This document shows, in pieces, positions 11,688-23,858 of a stretch of 64,000 nt of DNA (its first letter is position 1; each line of letters starts with the position of its first letter). The stretch spans positions 15,983,544 to 16,047,543 of the forward strand of contig OX393565.1 in the NCBI GenBank assembly GCA_947652115.1. Direction: 5' to 3'. The translations under genes and the position numbers were made by a program. A model generated the notes under the pieces. The model had not been told where the DNA came from, made no database searches, and was given only the letters and a program-made list of their open reading frames with translations. The stretch is from Blastomussa wellsi. Its lineage: Eukaryota > Cnidaria > Anthozoa > Scleractinia > Plerogyridae.

Positions 11688-14429
11688 TTATAATTCCACG
11701 CGAGATGTTTCTGGATTACTACTACCCAAGCTGCATAAAGATGACAGATTACAGGACATTTTTGGTTTGCTGTCAAAACATTGCAGAAATGTTTCCCAGG
11801 GACATTCTTTTTGTTCACCACAACAAGGTAGTGCAATCAATTCCTCATTTACATACACTTGAACTATAAAGGAATGAGGCTCATGGCTTTCAGAGTCCTT
11901 AAAATTTTCAACATCATTTTCATTACATCTATACATGACAAATGCAATGTTGGCTCCAAAAGGCACAATGCTACTAGTTCTATATTTGCGATCAAGCAGT
12001 TTGAGGAAGTTGTCAGCTCTTAGATCCTCGTGATCCTTGAATATGCCAAGTAGTGCATATAGGGGTTGTAATGTCTCCCCATGGGCAAACATAAAGGTAC
12101 CATACTTCTGCTCAGATGCTGAATCTGTTGCATTTTTCAATGCACTGACTATTTTTTCCAGGAGAGGGCAGCATATTTTATATGTTATTGGATATCCATA
12201 TCCTCTTTTCCAATAATGCTTTAAGTCAAACAAGTATTCCAGAACCAACGAATCTTCTTCATCAAACAGCTGGCACCAAGTATTTTCCCTGTCATAGATA
12301 GTGACCTCAAAGATGCAAGCTGTGTACATTGCAACTATGTTATCATCCGAAATAACACTTGAATGAATGCCCATTTTATTCAGTACTTTTTGACGAACCT
12401 TGCTCATTTCTTCTCCATGCTTAAACTTCTTGTATTCAAGGAGTGCAGTTTCATTTTCCGCAACTTCAGTTAAATACTTTGGGCACAAATCAAAAAAGCG
12501 CAGTAGTGGATCATTGTTGACTGCCCTGGACTGGACTGCTACAGGTTGGAACAGGCTTGGCCCAAGCCGACCACGCCCTTCAAACAGACCAAGAGCAAAT
12601 GCCATTGCACTTTGTGTAGCCCGAGAGGTTCCGGTGCTAACAAAATCAAAGTTTTGAGCATGATAGGGGCGCATAAGCAAGCTTGGAAAACGTTTAAGCA
12701 TTTCTTTGGCGATGTCATACATTTCTTGTTCCCCGACAGGGGTTAAAAGTTTATCATAGAAACGCGAAAATGGATTTTTCCAAGGAAACCGTAAATCCCC
12801 AATGCTTCTTTGCGTGCTAGAATTAAAAGCCTCATTTACAACTTTCAGCATCTTGTCGATCTTTACCACATCCTTTTTGCTCGGATATCGTGCTCCATGC
12901 CTTAGAACCATGCTGATATGAAGTGGTTGGCAATTCTTCGGTGCTTCAAAAGTGATATTTTTAAGTTTATCTCTCTTTTGATAAGGAGTCTTTGATGCAA
13001 ACTTTAGATGCGTTTTCTGGTAAAATGGCGATTTGCCCAAGCTGCATAAAGATGACAGATTACAGGACATTTTTGGTTTGCTGTCAAAACATTGCAGAAA
13101 TGTTTCCCAGGGACATTCTTTTTGTTCACCACAACAAGGTAGTGCAATCAATTCCTCATTTACATACACTTGAACTATAAAGGAATGAGGCTCATGGCTT
13201 TCAGAGTCCTTAAAGTTTTCAACATCATGTTCATTACATCTATACATGACAAATGCAATGTTGGCTCCAAAAGGCACAATGCTACTAGTTCTATATTTGC
13301 GATCAAGCAGTTTGAGGAAGTTGTCAGCTCTTAGATCCTCGTGATCCTTGAATATGCCAAGTAGTGCATATAGGGGTTGTAATGTCTCCCCATGGGCAAA
13401 CATAAAGGTACCATACTTCTGCTCAGATGCTGAATCTGTTGCATTTTTCAATGCACTGACTATTTTTTCCAGGAGAGGGCAGCATATTTTATATGTTATT
13501 GGATATCCATATCCTCTTTTCCAATAATGCTTTAAGTCAAACAAGTATTCCAGAACCAACGAATCTTCTTCATCAAACAGCTGGCACCAAGTATTTTCCC
13601 TGTCATAGATCGTGACCTCAAAGATGCAAGCTGTGTACATTGCAACTATGTTATCATCCGAGATAACACTTGAATGAATGCCCATTTTATTCAATACTTT
13701 TTGATGAACCTTGCTCATTTCTTCTCCATGCTTAAACTTCTTGTATTCAAGGAGTGCAGTTTCATTTTCCGCAACTTCAGTTAAATACTTTGGGCACAAA
13801 TCAAAAAAGCGCAGTAGTGGATCATTGTTGACTGCCCTGGACTGGACTGCTACAGGTTGGAACAGGCTTGGCCCAAGCCGACCACGCCCTTCAAACAGAC
13901 CAAGAGCAAATGCCATTGCACTTTGTGTAGCCCGAGAGGTTCCGGTGCTAACAAAATCAAAGTTTTGAGCATGATAGGGGCGCATAAGCAAGCTTGGAAA
14001 ACGTTTAAGCATTTCTTTGGCGATGTCATACATTTCTTGTTCCCCGACAGGGGTTAAAAGTTTATCATAGAAACGCGAAAATGGATTTTTCCAAGGAAAC
14101 CGTAAATCCCCAATGCTTCTTTGCGTGCTAGAATTAAAAGCCTCATTTACAACTTTTAGCATCTTGTCGATCTTTACCACATCCTTTTTGCTCGGATATC
14201 GTGCTCCATGCCTTAGCACCATGCTGATATGAAGTGGTTGGCAATTCTTCGGTGCTTCAAAAGTGATATTTTTAAGTTTGTCTCTCTTTTGATAAGGAGT
14301 CTTTGATGCAAACTTTAGACGCGTTTTCTGGTAAAATGGCGATTTGAATTGCTGGCTTGTTTGGACAAAACATCCCGTAAATGCATAAAAAAGGATCGAA
14401 ATAACAATTTTCAGATCCAATGCTCTCAT
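11688..14429 (-). CDS. MINPP1: MINPP1-like multiple inositol polyphosphate phosphatase, in-frame tandem double-domain ORF
   Basis: A histidine phosphatase of clade 2; MINPP1 removes phosphates from InsP6/InsP5 in the secretory pathway. The single intronless ORF encodes 913 residues from the Met at 14429. I chose that start because a hydrophobic signal peptide (LKIVISILFYAFTGCFV, about residues 6-22) follows it; an in-frame Met 12 codons upstream is possible. Residues about 29-465 and 466-902 are two almost identical copies of the whole catalytic unit. Each has RHGARYP (R73-H74-G75; again at 510-512) and a C-terminal FAHGETLQPL (H346; again at 783). The family usually has HAE where both copies have HGE. 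The repeat unit is exactly 1311 bp (437 codons), and only a few residues differ. The second copy lacks its own signal peptide. The ORF ends SRVEL, only loosely like an ER-retention tetrapeptide. An assembly duplication cannot be excluded. Confidence 0.88.
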   Translation of the reverse strand: MRALDLKIVISILFYAFTGCFVQTSQQFKSPFYQKTRLKFASKTPYQKRDKLKNITFEAPKNCQPLHISMVLRHGARYPSKKDVVKIDKMLKVVNEAFNSSTQRSIGDLRFPWKNPFSRFYDKLLTPVGEQEMYDIAKEMLKRFPSLLMRPYHAQNFDFVSTGTSRATQSAMAFALGLFEGRGRLGPSLFQPVAVQSRAVNNDPLLRFFDLCPKYLTEVAENETALLEYKKFKHGEEMSKVHQKVLNKMGIHSSVISDDNIVAMYTACIFEVTIYDRENTWCQLFDEEDSLVLEYLFDLKHYWKRGYGYPITYKICCPLLEKIVSALKNATDSASEQKYGTFMFAHGETLQPLYALLGIFKDHEDLRADNFLKLLDRKYRTSSIVPFGANIAFVMYRCNEHDVENFKDSESHEPHSFIVQVYVNEELIALPCCGEQKECPWETFLQCFDSKPKMSCNLSSLCSLGKSPFYQKTHLKFASKTPYQKRDKLKNITFEAPKNCQPLHISMVLRHGARYPSKKDVVKIDKMLKVVNEAFNSSTQRSIGDLRFPWKNPFSRFYDKLLTPVGEQEMYDIAKEMLKRFPSLLMRPYHAQNFDFVSTGTSRATQSAMAFALGLFEGRGRLGPSLFQPVAVQSRAVNNDPLLRFFDLCPKYLTEVAENETALLEYKKFKHGEEMSKVRQKVLNKMGIHSSVISDDNIVAMYTACIFEVTIYDRENTWCQLFDEEDSLVLEYLFDLKHYWKRGYGYPITYKICCPLLEKIVSALKNATDSASEQKYGTFMFAHGETLQPLYALLGIFKDHEDLRADNFLKLLDRKYRTSSIVPFGANIAFVMYRCNENDVENFKDSESHEPHSFIVQVYVNEELIALPCCGEQKECPWETFLQCFDSKPKMSCNLSSLCSLGSSNPETSRVEL

Positions 14430-14603
14430 TTTTCTGCTCCACGTTGATAGAAAACCTCTCCACAAACTGAATAACCAGGAAGAAAACAGGAAAGAGTCTA
14501 TTCGTGGCAGGCGTTCAAAGGGAGAAGGAAACCTGGCCCTAGCTACCCATGGTTCTATTCGAGCCCTGGTAGCTCTCAGACTTCCTGACCGTGAATTTCC
14601 AGC
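14430..14603. promoter_or_regulatory. Putative bidirectional promoter between MINPP1 and WDR74
   Basis: Only about 175 bp separate the divergent start codons of MINPP1 (14429, minus) and WDR74 (14604, plus). No clear TATA box is seen in either direction. The role is inferred from geometry alone. Confidence 0.5.
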
Positions 14604-17600
14604 ATGGCGGACGTTTGGGTCGGAAGTGAAATAGGATTTTTAAAAGGTATCATGATAAAGTTATTTTCTCTTACGACTGTCTCGCAACACTGTTGGGTTA
14701 TTCAGTGGGATGTCGGTCGTTTCGCATACAAGTCGTTTCGCCTACATTAAATGGATTCAAGAACGAGGTATATTCATGTTAGCGTGCTGTTAGTTGCACA
14801 AGTATCCAGTGTAGGCGAAACGACCGGCTACCATTCAGTGAAACTGTCTGTTGATAAATAGTGGATTGAGTAATATGATGTTTGTGAAATGTGTAATCCA
14901 TTTGAACTCGGTATTTTGTATTTGTTTTCGAAAACGTGATGCACAGGAATTGATCTGAAGAAGTCATCATTTACAAACCATGGTGTTGCAGCTACTAAAC
15001 TGGATAGACGCCACGAAATATGTACCATGTGCTGGACTGATGATAGTGAAAATCAGGTATATTTGATAGAAAATGTACATATCAAGACTCGTGTTACAGA
15101 CCACTTCATCACATATTATAAAAGGGGCATTATGGGAAGATTACAAAGAAGCAAAGCGGCAGAGACACATTTTTCTTCATGATATTTTCGTTGTGAGTTC
15201 AATTTTTGATAGAGAAACCCTTTTCTATGTTTACTAGCAAGTTGATTGAGGTAGGCATTAGCATACTTTTGAGAGTATCAGAGATTCTATATTTTGGGAC
15301 CGTGCATGGAAAAATGCACCTTATATAATGCTTATCCGTTAAACAGGCAAAACTGTTAGCCATCCGTTAGAAAGCTTTCTCCAAAACGTAAGCTGTAAAT
15401 TTTTTTTTTTTATGTCAAAGAAGAAAAAAACAAAAAGTTTACCCGTTAGCCAAAGTTCTGTTTCAGTTTGCCATTAGCATCAGAGTGTTAGACCGGATAG
15501 TGGCGTTTATACAAACTTTGCATCCGTTAGAACAGCTGGCAGAGGTGGTAAAATGATTTCTGATGGCAGTGATGAGTCTAGCAAAGTGTTCAAATGTGCA
15601 AGTTCACGTCAACGTTGTCACAACATTTTTTTTGTGCGAGTTTGTTTCCATTTCGTTCTGTGATTTTGTTTACATGTACATTCCCAATATCTCTCCAAAA
15701 TATATGGCTATACGACTTTTAAGTTGTGATCGGGCTAGACAAAATCGTAAAATTTGCATCAGACTTCATTCAGGTCTTGTCTTGGTGAATTTGATTGGCA
15801 AGCCATCAAATGCTCTTCCTGGTATAAATATTCCTTTTGACATTCGCAACTATCTTCATGTGCATTATTTTAGAATCGTGCAATGTGATTGCAAGATATC
15901 TGGCAGTTCATGAAAAACTTACCGGTACACTAGACTGCATCTTCCGCCTCTATCGCTCAAGCCATCAGATGCAAGCGTTAGATTTTTTCTCAGCCGTTCA
16001 ACAGCTCCAGCTATACGTTAGAATAAGTTATGGAAGCGTTAGAAATTACATGTAGTTAGAATTAGTTAGGCATTAGAGCGTTAAGGTACAATAAAACATT
16101 AGAAAGCTTACATGATCCATTAACCACAACAAGCTCGCCGTTAGACCATTAGGACAAAGCTTTAGAACGCTTTCAAGGCTGTTAACTAGTTTTTAGCTGT
16201 TTAGCTGTTTAGCTGTCCTCCTGTACCAGTGCACGAGGGAAAAACCATTGTGCTTTCTTTGTTCAGAAGTCATTGGTTAGATGTTGTGTATCGTTGGGTC
16301 TATTGTGTTCGCTCTTGTGAACTGGTACACAAGGGCAGAACCATGTAAACCATAAAAATTCCTGTGCCTACATGGTCCGAAATTAGTTTTTTTCAGTTTT
16401 TTTCAGTCGCCAAATGAAAAAATCTGATCGCCAAAAAGTGGTTTGTAAAGTTTTTGCCTCATAGCGAAACACTAAAACACTGAGTTCTGAAAAATGTTTC
16501 TTAAAAGACGCGCCTGTATAAAGGGATTAAAACATAGTGTAGCTTACGCCACACGCAAACAAGCAGCCATATTGCTCGTTCTGGGGAAAGGAAAGCACAT
16601 ATTTGTGCTATGCACCCATAGTGTGGCTGTTAGATGAAACCACTGAAAACATGGTGGCCGCTACATGTCAATTGAAGTGCGTGGATTACAATGGTTGTGA
16701 CATCTGATGGGAATCTTCCCTTAACTTTTTATCTTAACTACTTTCTATGGAAATTTAAAACTTTGACCAGACAAGTCTGTCACAGGATCTGTAGTTTTGA
16801 ATTTGGAATTTTGATGACATCACGTACATGAAAACGCTCTGTTGATGTCTGCTCATAAAGGAAATACAGTAAACACACACAAAAATCATATTGTACAGTT
16901 TCCCTTTATATTATCATCTTTAACATTAAAATAATGATGTTCATTTTATTATTAGATCATGTTAGGATTAGTAAATGGTATTGTTAAGACCTTTGATGTC
17001 ACCAAGAATGAATTCATTGCTGAATGCAACTATTCTGTTGGAGAAGGAAAGCTAAAGGGTCTATTTAAATGGGAAAGGTAAGTTTTTTTGGGATTTGCTG
17101 TCTAGTTAACAAATAGATGTCAGCTTGTTGTGGTACGTCCTGCAATCGACCACAAGTTTCTTCATCACATAATTGAGTTGCACAAAAATTTGACAATGTG
17201 ATGAAGAAATAAGTGATTACAGGACCGTACCACAACAAGCTCACATCTATTTGTTTTTTACCATTAGAAAACAAAACAAAGCCAAATGGTGAAGACTTGC
17301 TTTCACGAAGTAAAAGTGCGAGCGAACCTGAAATAATTTCCTAAAAATGATTCGAAACTTACAGAATCACAGAACAGAATTTTAACAACAAACCTATATA
17401 TTCCATTTGGAAATTCTCGAAAAGCAGATGAATTAATACAAAGTTTAGTCCACTTGGCAGAACGCGGCAAAAGATAAACTATCCCATTCAGCAAGTTTCA
17501 CGTCAAACTTTGGTGTTTTCCCTTCACAGATTAATTCACTTCGGATCCGTATTCATTGAAGAAAATGAATTTGATGATTTCCTCTTGAAAGGAGTCTCTT

Positions 17601-20600
17601 TGGATGCAATTTGTTGCTTATTTCTGAGAACCAGCAGCACTAACAAAGGCTGTAAACAGTTTGAGCGATTGTTGAAAGGTTTCAACAAGTGCACACGATG
17701 GCGTCAAAATTACGTCATCATGTTTCTATGCATTTTCTGACAGTGAATATTAGCTAATGAGCATGCAAGAGTTTCTGCAGTTATGGTAAATTAACAAATG
17801 GAGGATGCAGCACAGCCCCATAAATTAATTATGTATATTAGTTTTTGTTTATTGAAAACAATAACTGTAACAATAGATGGCCTTTGGGCCATAAGTGCTT
17901 CATTTGAGTAATTTTTTTAGCTTGATTACATGTATGTACATGGCGAATTTAGGAATTCCAAGGCAAATGCCAGTCTCTACATATTCATGTAGGTCCAGAA
18001 ATGATAGTTGTTTTTTCTGATTTTATCTCAAAAATAGGTTAAAATAAGTTAAAGTGCACCTAACCCCCAAAAAATTTTTTTCGCTAAAATAAACGTTTAA
18101 ACCAGTTTGAATCATATTGCACCTTTCATTTCTTTTTTTGCCAAATCCTTACTTTTTATACCATTCAAAATTTACAAAACTGTAAAACTGTAACTGTAAA
18201 TCATGTGTTCCACGACAGAGTCAAAAAAGGGGTGTGGGTCTATTCCTGGCTGGACATCACAAACTGATTTGCATTCATGTTTGCAACGACTTGATGCAAT
18301 GCACATCAGTTTGTGACGTCAACCCAGGAGTAGACCCATTCCCCTTCTGACTTGGTCATGGAACAAATAATGCTCAGTTTTTTGTAACTTTTGAATGCTA
18401 TAAAAAGTCAGCATTTGGTAAAAAGGAGAAACAAAAGTTCTTATGTGTTTCAAACTGGTACAAAGGTTTATTTTAGTGAAAAAGAAATTTTGGCGTTTGG
18501 TGTATACTTTAGCCAAAAAATGAAAAATCAAATGCAAATGTTAAATCTTTGGCCAGTTCAGAGGATTCCCTCTGTGTCACTTGTGGAAATTTAGATTTGT
18601 CAACTGTGTGTTTTCAGTTGATTTTTCACATGGGTATGGCAACTGCATATTGTGAAGTGTAGGTTTTGCCAAATATTTGTATCTACATTTGTGCTTGAGT
18701 CATGGAATTCACATGTGGGCCATGGAAAGTAATGGAAAATTATATCAATTACAAAAGTACAAAGCAAATAGGTTTTGTCGTGAAGATGGTTAACGCCCAG
18801 GTCGCAAAAATGGAGGTTGGATGCCCCCTGGGGGCCCAGGGGCTGCAACCGCAATCACACCCCAAGGCAGAATAACACCCAAGCGACCAGTACCACCCGC
18901 AACCCAGCCACGAGCCCCCGACGCCAAGCCCCCTAAAAGCACCCGTCACACTGAGGCCAGAGGCCCAGTGGAAATAAGCAAAAATAACTGAATAAGTAAG
19001 TGATAAAATTACAGAAAAGAAAATAAAATAAATAAATAAAAAGAAAAGAAAATAAAATAAAATAAATAAATAAAACGATAACAACAAGGGAGGGTGGGAG
19101 GGGACGAGGAAAATGCACGCACAACTTCAAGAAACTCCACTACGCCACGAACCAGCTACACTACAAACGCAAAGGTCGAGCACAACGTTGGCACAACGAA
19201 GCACATGCGCTGGCGCACGCAAACGCTTGTACGTAATACCGCTGGCCACGAAGGTGCCCCCAAGCCCCAAACTGCCTACAAAACGCTAAAACGGCCCCAA
19301 CCACACTAAATACAACGCTAAAACGCCACAAACGGGCACAACGCAACTACAACGCCTCACTGCTGCTATTTGCTCCCGGTCGTTAACTATGTTAAATGTC
19401 ATTTAACTATATTAAAAATGTACCAAAATTGAAAGATAATCTCCAAGAAAATGGTCAGATTTTGGTCATGGAAAACTTGGAGAAGTCATAGAAAAGGTCA
19501 TGGAAAGTCATGGAATTTTAAAAGCTCAAAGGAGTATGAACCCTCTAACATTTCCAAATTCCAATTCGATCTGGATTAGAGGGCTAATAGGGAGAATACT
19601 TTCATAGTAATTGGTGGCAACCTTGCTAAATAAAGGTTATTTATTAATTTAAAATAAAAGGTACAAACTTCATGTTCAACAAACTATACATGTAAACATG
19701 TGGTGTGACATAGTCTGGCTGTTTTGGCTTTCTGTAAGGCAAGCAATCCGGTTTCATCCAGTTTAGAAAAGCAGAAGACATGAAACTGAAGTTTAAGTTT
19801 GCCCAGATGTTTACGTTTTCACTGCCGATGACCAGTTTTCTGGTCATTTTGTCGTCAACAGATGTTTCATTCCACTGACTGCTGAAAAGCTGGCCAGGGG
19901 CAGCAAAAAAAACATAGTGCGCACTACTTTATGTACTTGGAAAACTAATTTATGCAAGTCAGAACACATGCTTTGAAAAGAAAATATTGATCTGTTTATT
20001 CTCGAACTAAAGGATGAAGAAAACATTGTAAACACTGACAAGCAAACCTCCTGCCTGAATTTTTTAATATTTCAGGGCAAATTTAACTATGAATTCTTTA
20101 AGTTTAAGGGGGGACCCCTCACCACAAAATGGTTGCTATGATCGATGACTTTTAACCATCATTGGTGGGTTCCTTTTCAATCCTGGTTGGTTTTTTACCA
20201 TGCTTGTTCTATCTATTGTCTCCAATAGAACAAGCAAGCGCCCAAGATATGATGATTAGAAGTCATCAATAGCAACTGTTTTGTAGTTAGGAGTCTCCCC
20301 CATTAGAGCAAATATCATTGTGGCAGAATTGGTAAGTGGTAAAGATTTGACCTGAGACTTTTCAAATGAATATAAGCCCAAATATAGGAGTACCACCCCT
20401 TCCCCTAGCCAAGCTTAACTTAACCCAGTCCAGCAGTTGCCTATTAAGTTCCATGCAAGTCAAAGAATTATGAGTCCCTTTGTGCTTTACATTTCTAGTC
20501 AGGGTGAGATCAGACATCAGCATGTTAAGGTGCCTATGGCAGCCACTATCAGTCCATTCATGACCTCACCCAACCCACCTAACCCATGAGTACATTATGC

Positions 20601-23600
20601 AAACAGACCAGACCACAGCACCGGGAACTCCGTGCCCTACTCTTTACGATTAGTGTGTGGGTTCTTTAACGTCCCCTGCTGACCCGTAACACTGAAGATT
20701 CAGGAGACGGGACCTACGGTTTTATCGTCCTTATCCGAGAAGGCTAGAACATCTAACCATTTGCAGATCTGGGACTCGAACCCGGGACCTCCTGCACGGT
20801 AGTCGACGCAGAGGAGTTGAGTGACGCAAAAGGGGAAGAAGAAGAATTGCAAACTGAGAACACCAGAGTGAATAAACGAAGAAAGAAGAAACGTCTCTCT
20901 GCCTATGAAGTGTCTGAAATAATTGTAGAAATGAAAGTTAAGACTGTAACAGAGTTGCAAGCTCTTGCTTATGAACAGAAACAGGAAGGAAAAACTGATT
21001 TGGCGGGATTTTTGGTTAGTCATACAACCAGGACAGTTGCTGATATCCTACAATCTGTGTGGGAGATAGAGACGGCGAAAGCGAAATTGGAACGGGCCCA
21101 GAAAAGTAGAATTCAGCTTCTGGAAGAAGCTAAAACAGGCGACTGCACTGATGGATGCAACAGGGAGTGGCGTCATCGTGCTTAAGAAAATAATTCAAAA
21201 CAATGGGCTTTCAATAGACGAATTAAGCGATGCAGTTATTGATCTTTTAACTCGAGGCAGAGGAAAGTACAGAAACATCATGTTGACAGGGCCTGTCAAT
21301 TGTGGCAAAACATTCCTACTAAATCCTCTAACAGTTATTTATAACACATTTTGTAATCCTGCATCGGGTAGTTTGGCTTGGGTTGGAGTGGACAACGCAG
21401 AATGTATCTTTCTAAATGATTTCCGTTGGTCACCACAACTGATACCATGGCATGACCTGCTGCTTTTACTTGAGGGACATGTTGTCCATTTACCCGCACT
21501 GAAGACGCACTCATTGTATCTATAATTTTATCTATGATATGAACTGGAAAGTTGTACATTGTTTGAATAATACGTTCTTAAAATTCCGCGAAAATCTCGT
21601 GTGTAATGTTCAATTCTAGCGCTTGCTTTGCTCTACTTTTACTAAATGAAAGAAATTCTCGATGGGATTTATATCTGGACTTCGAGATGGATGGCACGCG
21701 CACAATTTCTTTGGCCTTCCACCCGCATGCTTTCCAGTGTCACTTTCATTTACCAAGAAACTCTCCTTTTTTGTCCTGTACAGAGTTGGTTTTGAAACAC
21801 CACATCTTTTCATGATCCCAATATATGCTCTTCTTTTCGCATCAAAACCATGTTGTTGGGTAGTTCATTTAATAACCAATTAATTCACTTACCTTTCTAG
21901 CATCAGAAATAATGAATTAAAAAAATTAATTTGGTAATTACATCAATTCCAAATACGTCATCTCAAACTTACCCACAAATACTAGCAACAAAGAAAGATA
22001 CAACTCAATACGCAATTCTGCAACAGTAAAATTCCACATTTTATATCTTCAACAATCTTGGACATAACTGTTGAGACTAAACACAGTTTACAAACTCATT
22101 TCACATTATCCCTCACAGAAACTTTTTATTGGACTCCCCCTCCCCTTCATCAATGTTGTTTTCACCGTAAACCCTTGTCTCGTGTTTTGGCAATCTTGGA
22201 AAACAACATTGAATTTGGGGGAGGGGAAATCGTCAAAGTGCAAATGGTTTTTGTTGTTGCAATCAGGAAATGAGCAAAGTCGGGATGATTGTCTCAACTA
22301 GTTTTGTCCATGATTGTAGCTTTCAGGCATATAGCCACTGATTGTACCTGCTTGAAGGCTCTTACAGTACATTGTTTCCTTCGATGTCGGCAAGAGGTAC
22401 GTGGTGTTGATGTGCGTAACAAAACACTTTCGCATGTGTCTTGAAACCCCGGTTAAAAGATAAAAATATTCTCTCACTTATGAAATATTTCTCTTGTTCT
22501 TTCAAATTGCTCTATAAAACAGCAGAATAAGAAACTGAATTGGTCACGGACTTCCGGCTATGTGTTATTTAGTGGGTGGGGGTGAAGAGATCTCTCATTT
22601 TATGTTGTTCTTTTCGGTGAAACCTTGTGATATCGGGTAGACGTAGAGCATAGTAAAGGGCAAAAATAACTGAATAACTGGGAGCTCCGCTCTTAGGCTT
22701 GGCTAAATCTATATATTAAAATTCATTCTTGTGCTCATAGTGCTGTTGTGACATGTGTGGAGTCTGGACAGCTGAAAATATGGAAAACTGATGAGAACCC
22801 TGTAAGTTGTGAGAGCAAACTAATACTTTATTATTGATAAAATAATAATAATAATGGTAAATATTTGAGCATATCATACTGTTTGAAGTTGAAAGTTGTG
22901 CTTGCAGCACGGGCAACTGAGTTTGAAGTATCTAAAGTTACAAATTTATTAGATAGCTGTTTGAAGACTTCTATGTATATAAGAACTTCAGTGGGATTGA
23001 AAAGGGTCACAAAAACACAAGATCGAAGAAGGATTTTTTGTTATATAACCTTTCTGAAAACTATGTTAATGGAAATTCATTTTTAAAATTATATTTTATT
23101 AACTTTTGTTGCTGCAAGTTGGAAACCATGGCAATCTGAGTCAGGGTATGAAAAGGAAATTGTAAACTGTAAAGTAATATGAGATAGAGTGAAAAGCTGC
23201 TTCTCTTTTTTTTGCTGTTGCAATAACGGAATTTATTGAAAAGTAATTCATCAGACAACTGAACATGCTGAAAATTGACATTTAAACCTACGACACTTAT
23301 TTCCTACACTGTAACTGTTCTTAGCTAAATCAAGTTTAATAAATGTCATTGTTTCTCTTGTTAGACAGTTGTTAAAGTAGGCAGTCATGTGTCTGCAATA
23401 CGCCAGAATCCTCTGTGTCCATCTCAAGTAGGAAGCGGTGGACAGAAGAATGACTTGAAACTCTGGGACCTCAACAGACCTGACGACCCAATCTTCAGAG
23501 CTAAGAATGTAATGTTCAGCTTAAAGGGCACTGGTCAGCTGCCACCATTTTCTATGCCATTGAAATCATGGAAATTGTATGGCAAAGCAAAATCTTATTT

Positions 23601-23826
23601 TAGGGTGGGGGACTACATGTACATGTACGTCTCCTCCTGCAGTGGGAGGGTGGGTTCTACATGTAGGACTCCTGCCGCAGGGAGGAGGCAACTTAGTCAA
23701 GGGCAACTTAGTCTAAGGCTACATTGCTGGAAGTGTTTAATGACCCTTAGCAAGTTTCTCAGTCATCTCTCTCGTTTCAACATGCTCTGTGTAAATATAA
23801 TACTGAAACTCTCGCATGTAAACAAT

Positions 23827-23858
<32 letters not shown>

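Noticed and set aside
12400..14057. Duplicate plus-strand frames of 85 and 66 codons opposite MINPP1
   Set aside because: Antisense shadows of the duplicated phosphatase units; they repeat with the same 1311-bp offset.
19094..19309. 71-codon plus-strand frame in the C/A-rich tract
   Set aside because: Thr/Lys/His-rich composition simply reflects the C/A-rich DNA; no conserved motif or splice context.
20767..20808. Possible functional tRNA gene (minus strand)
   Set aside because: Same reason: truncated head of SINE family A.
21335..21559. Minus-strand 74-codon frame opposite the helicase relic
   Set aside because: Its N-terminal 20 codons coincide with the Tc1-like C-terminus, and the remainder is antisense to the helicase frame.
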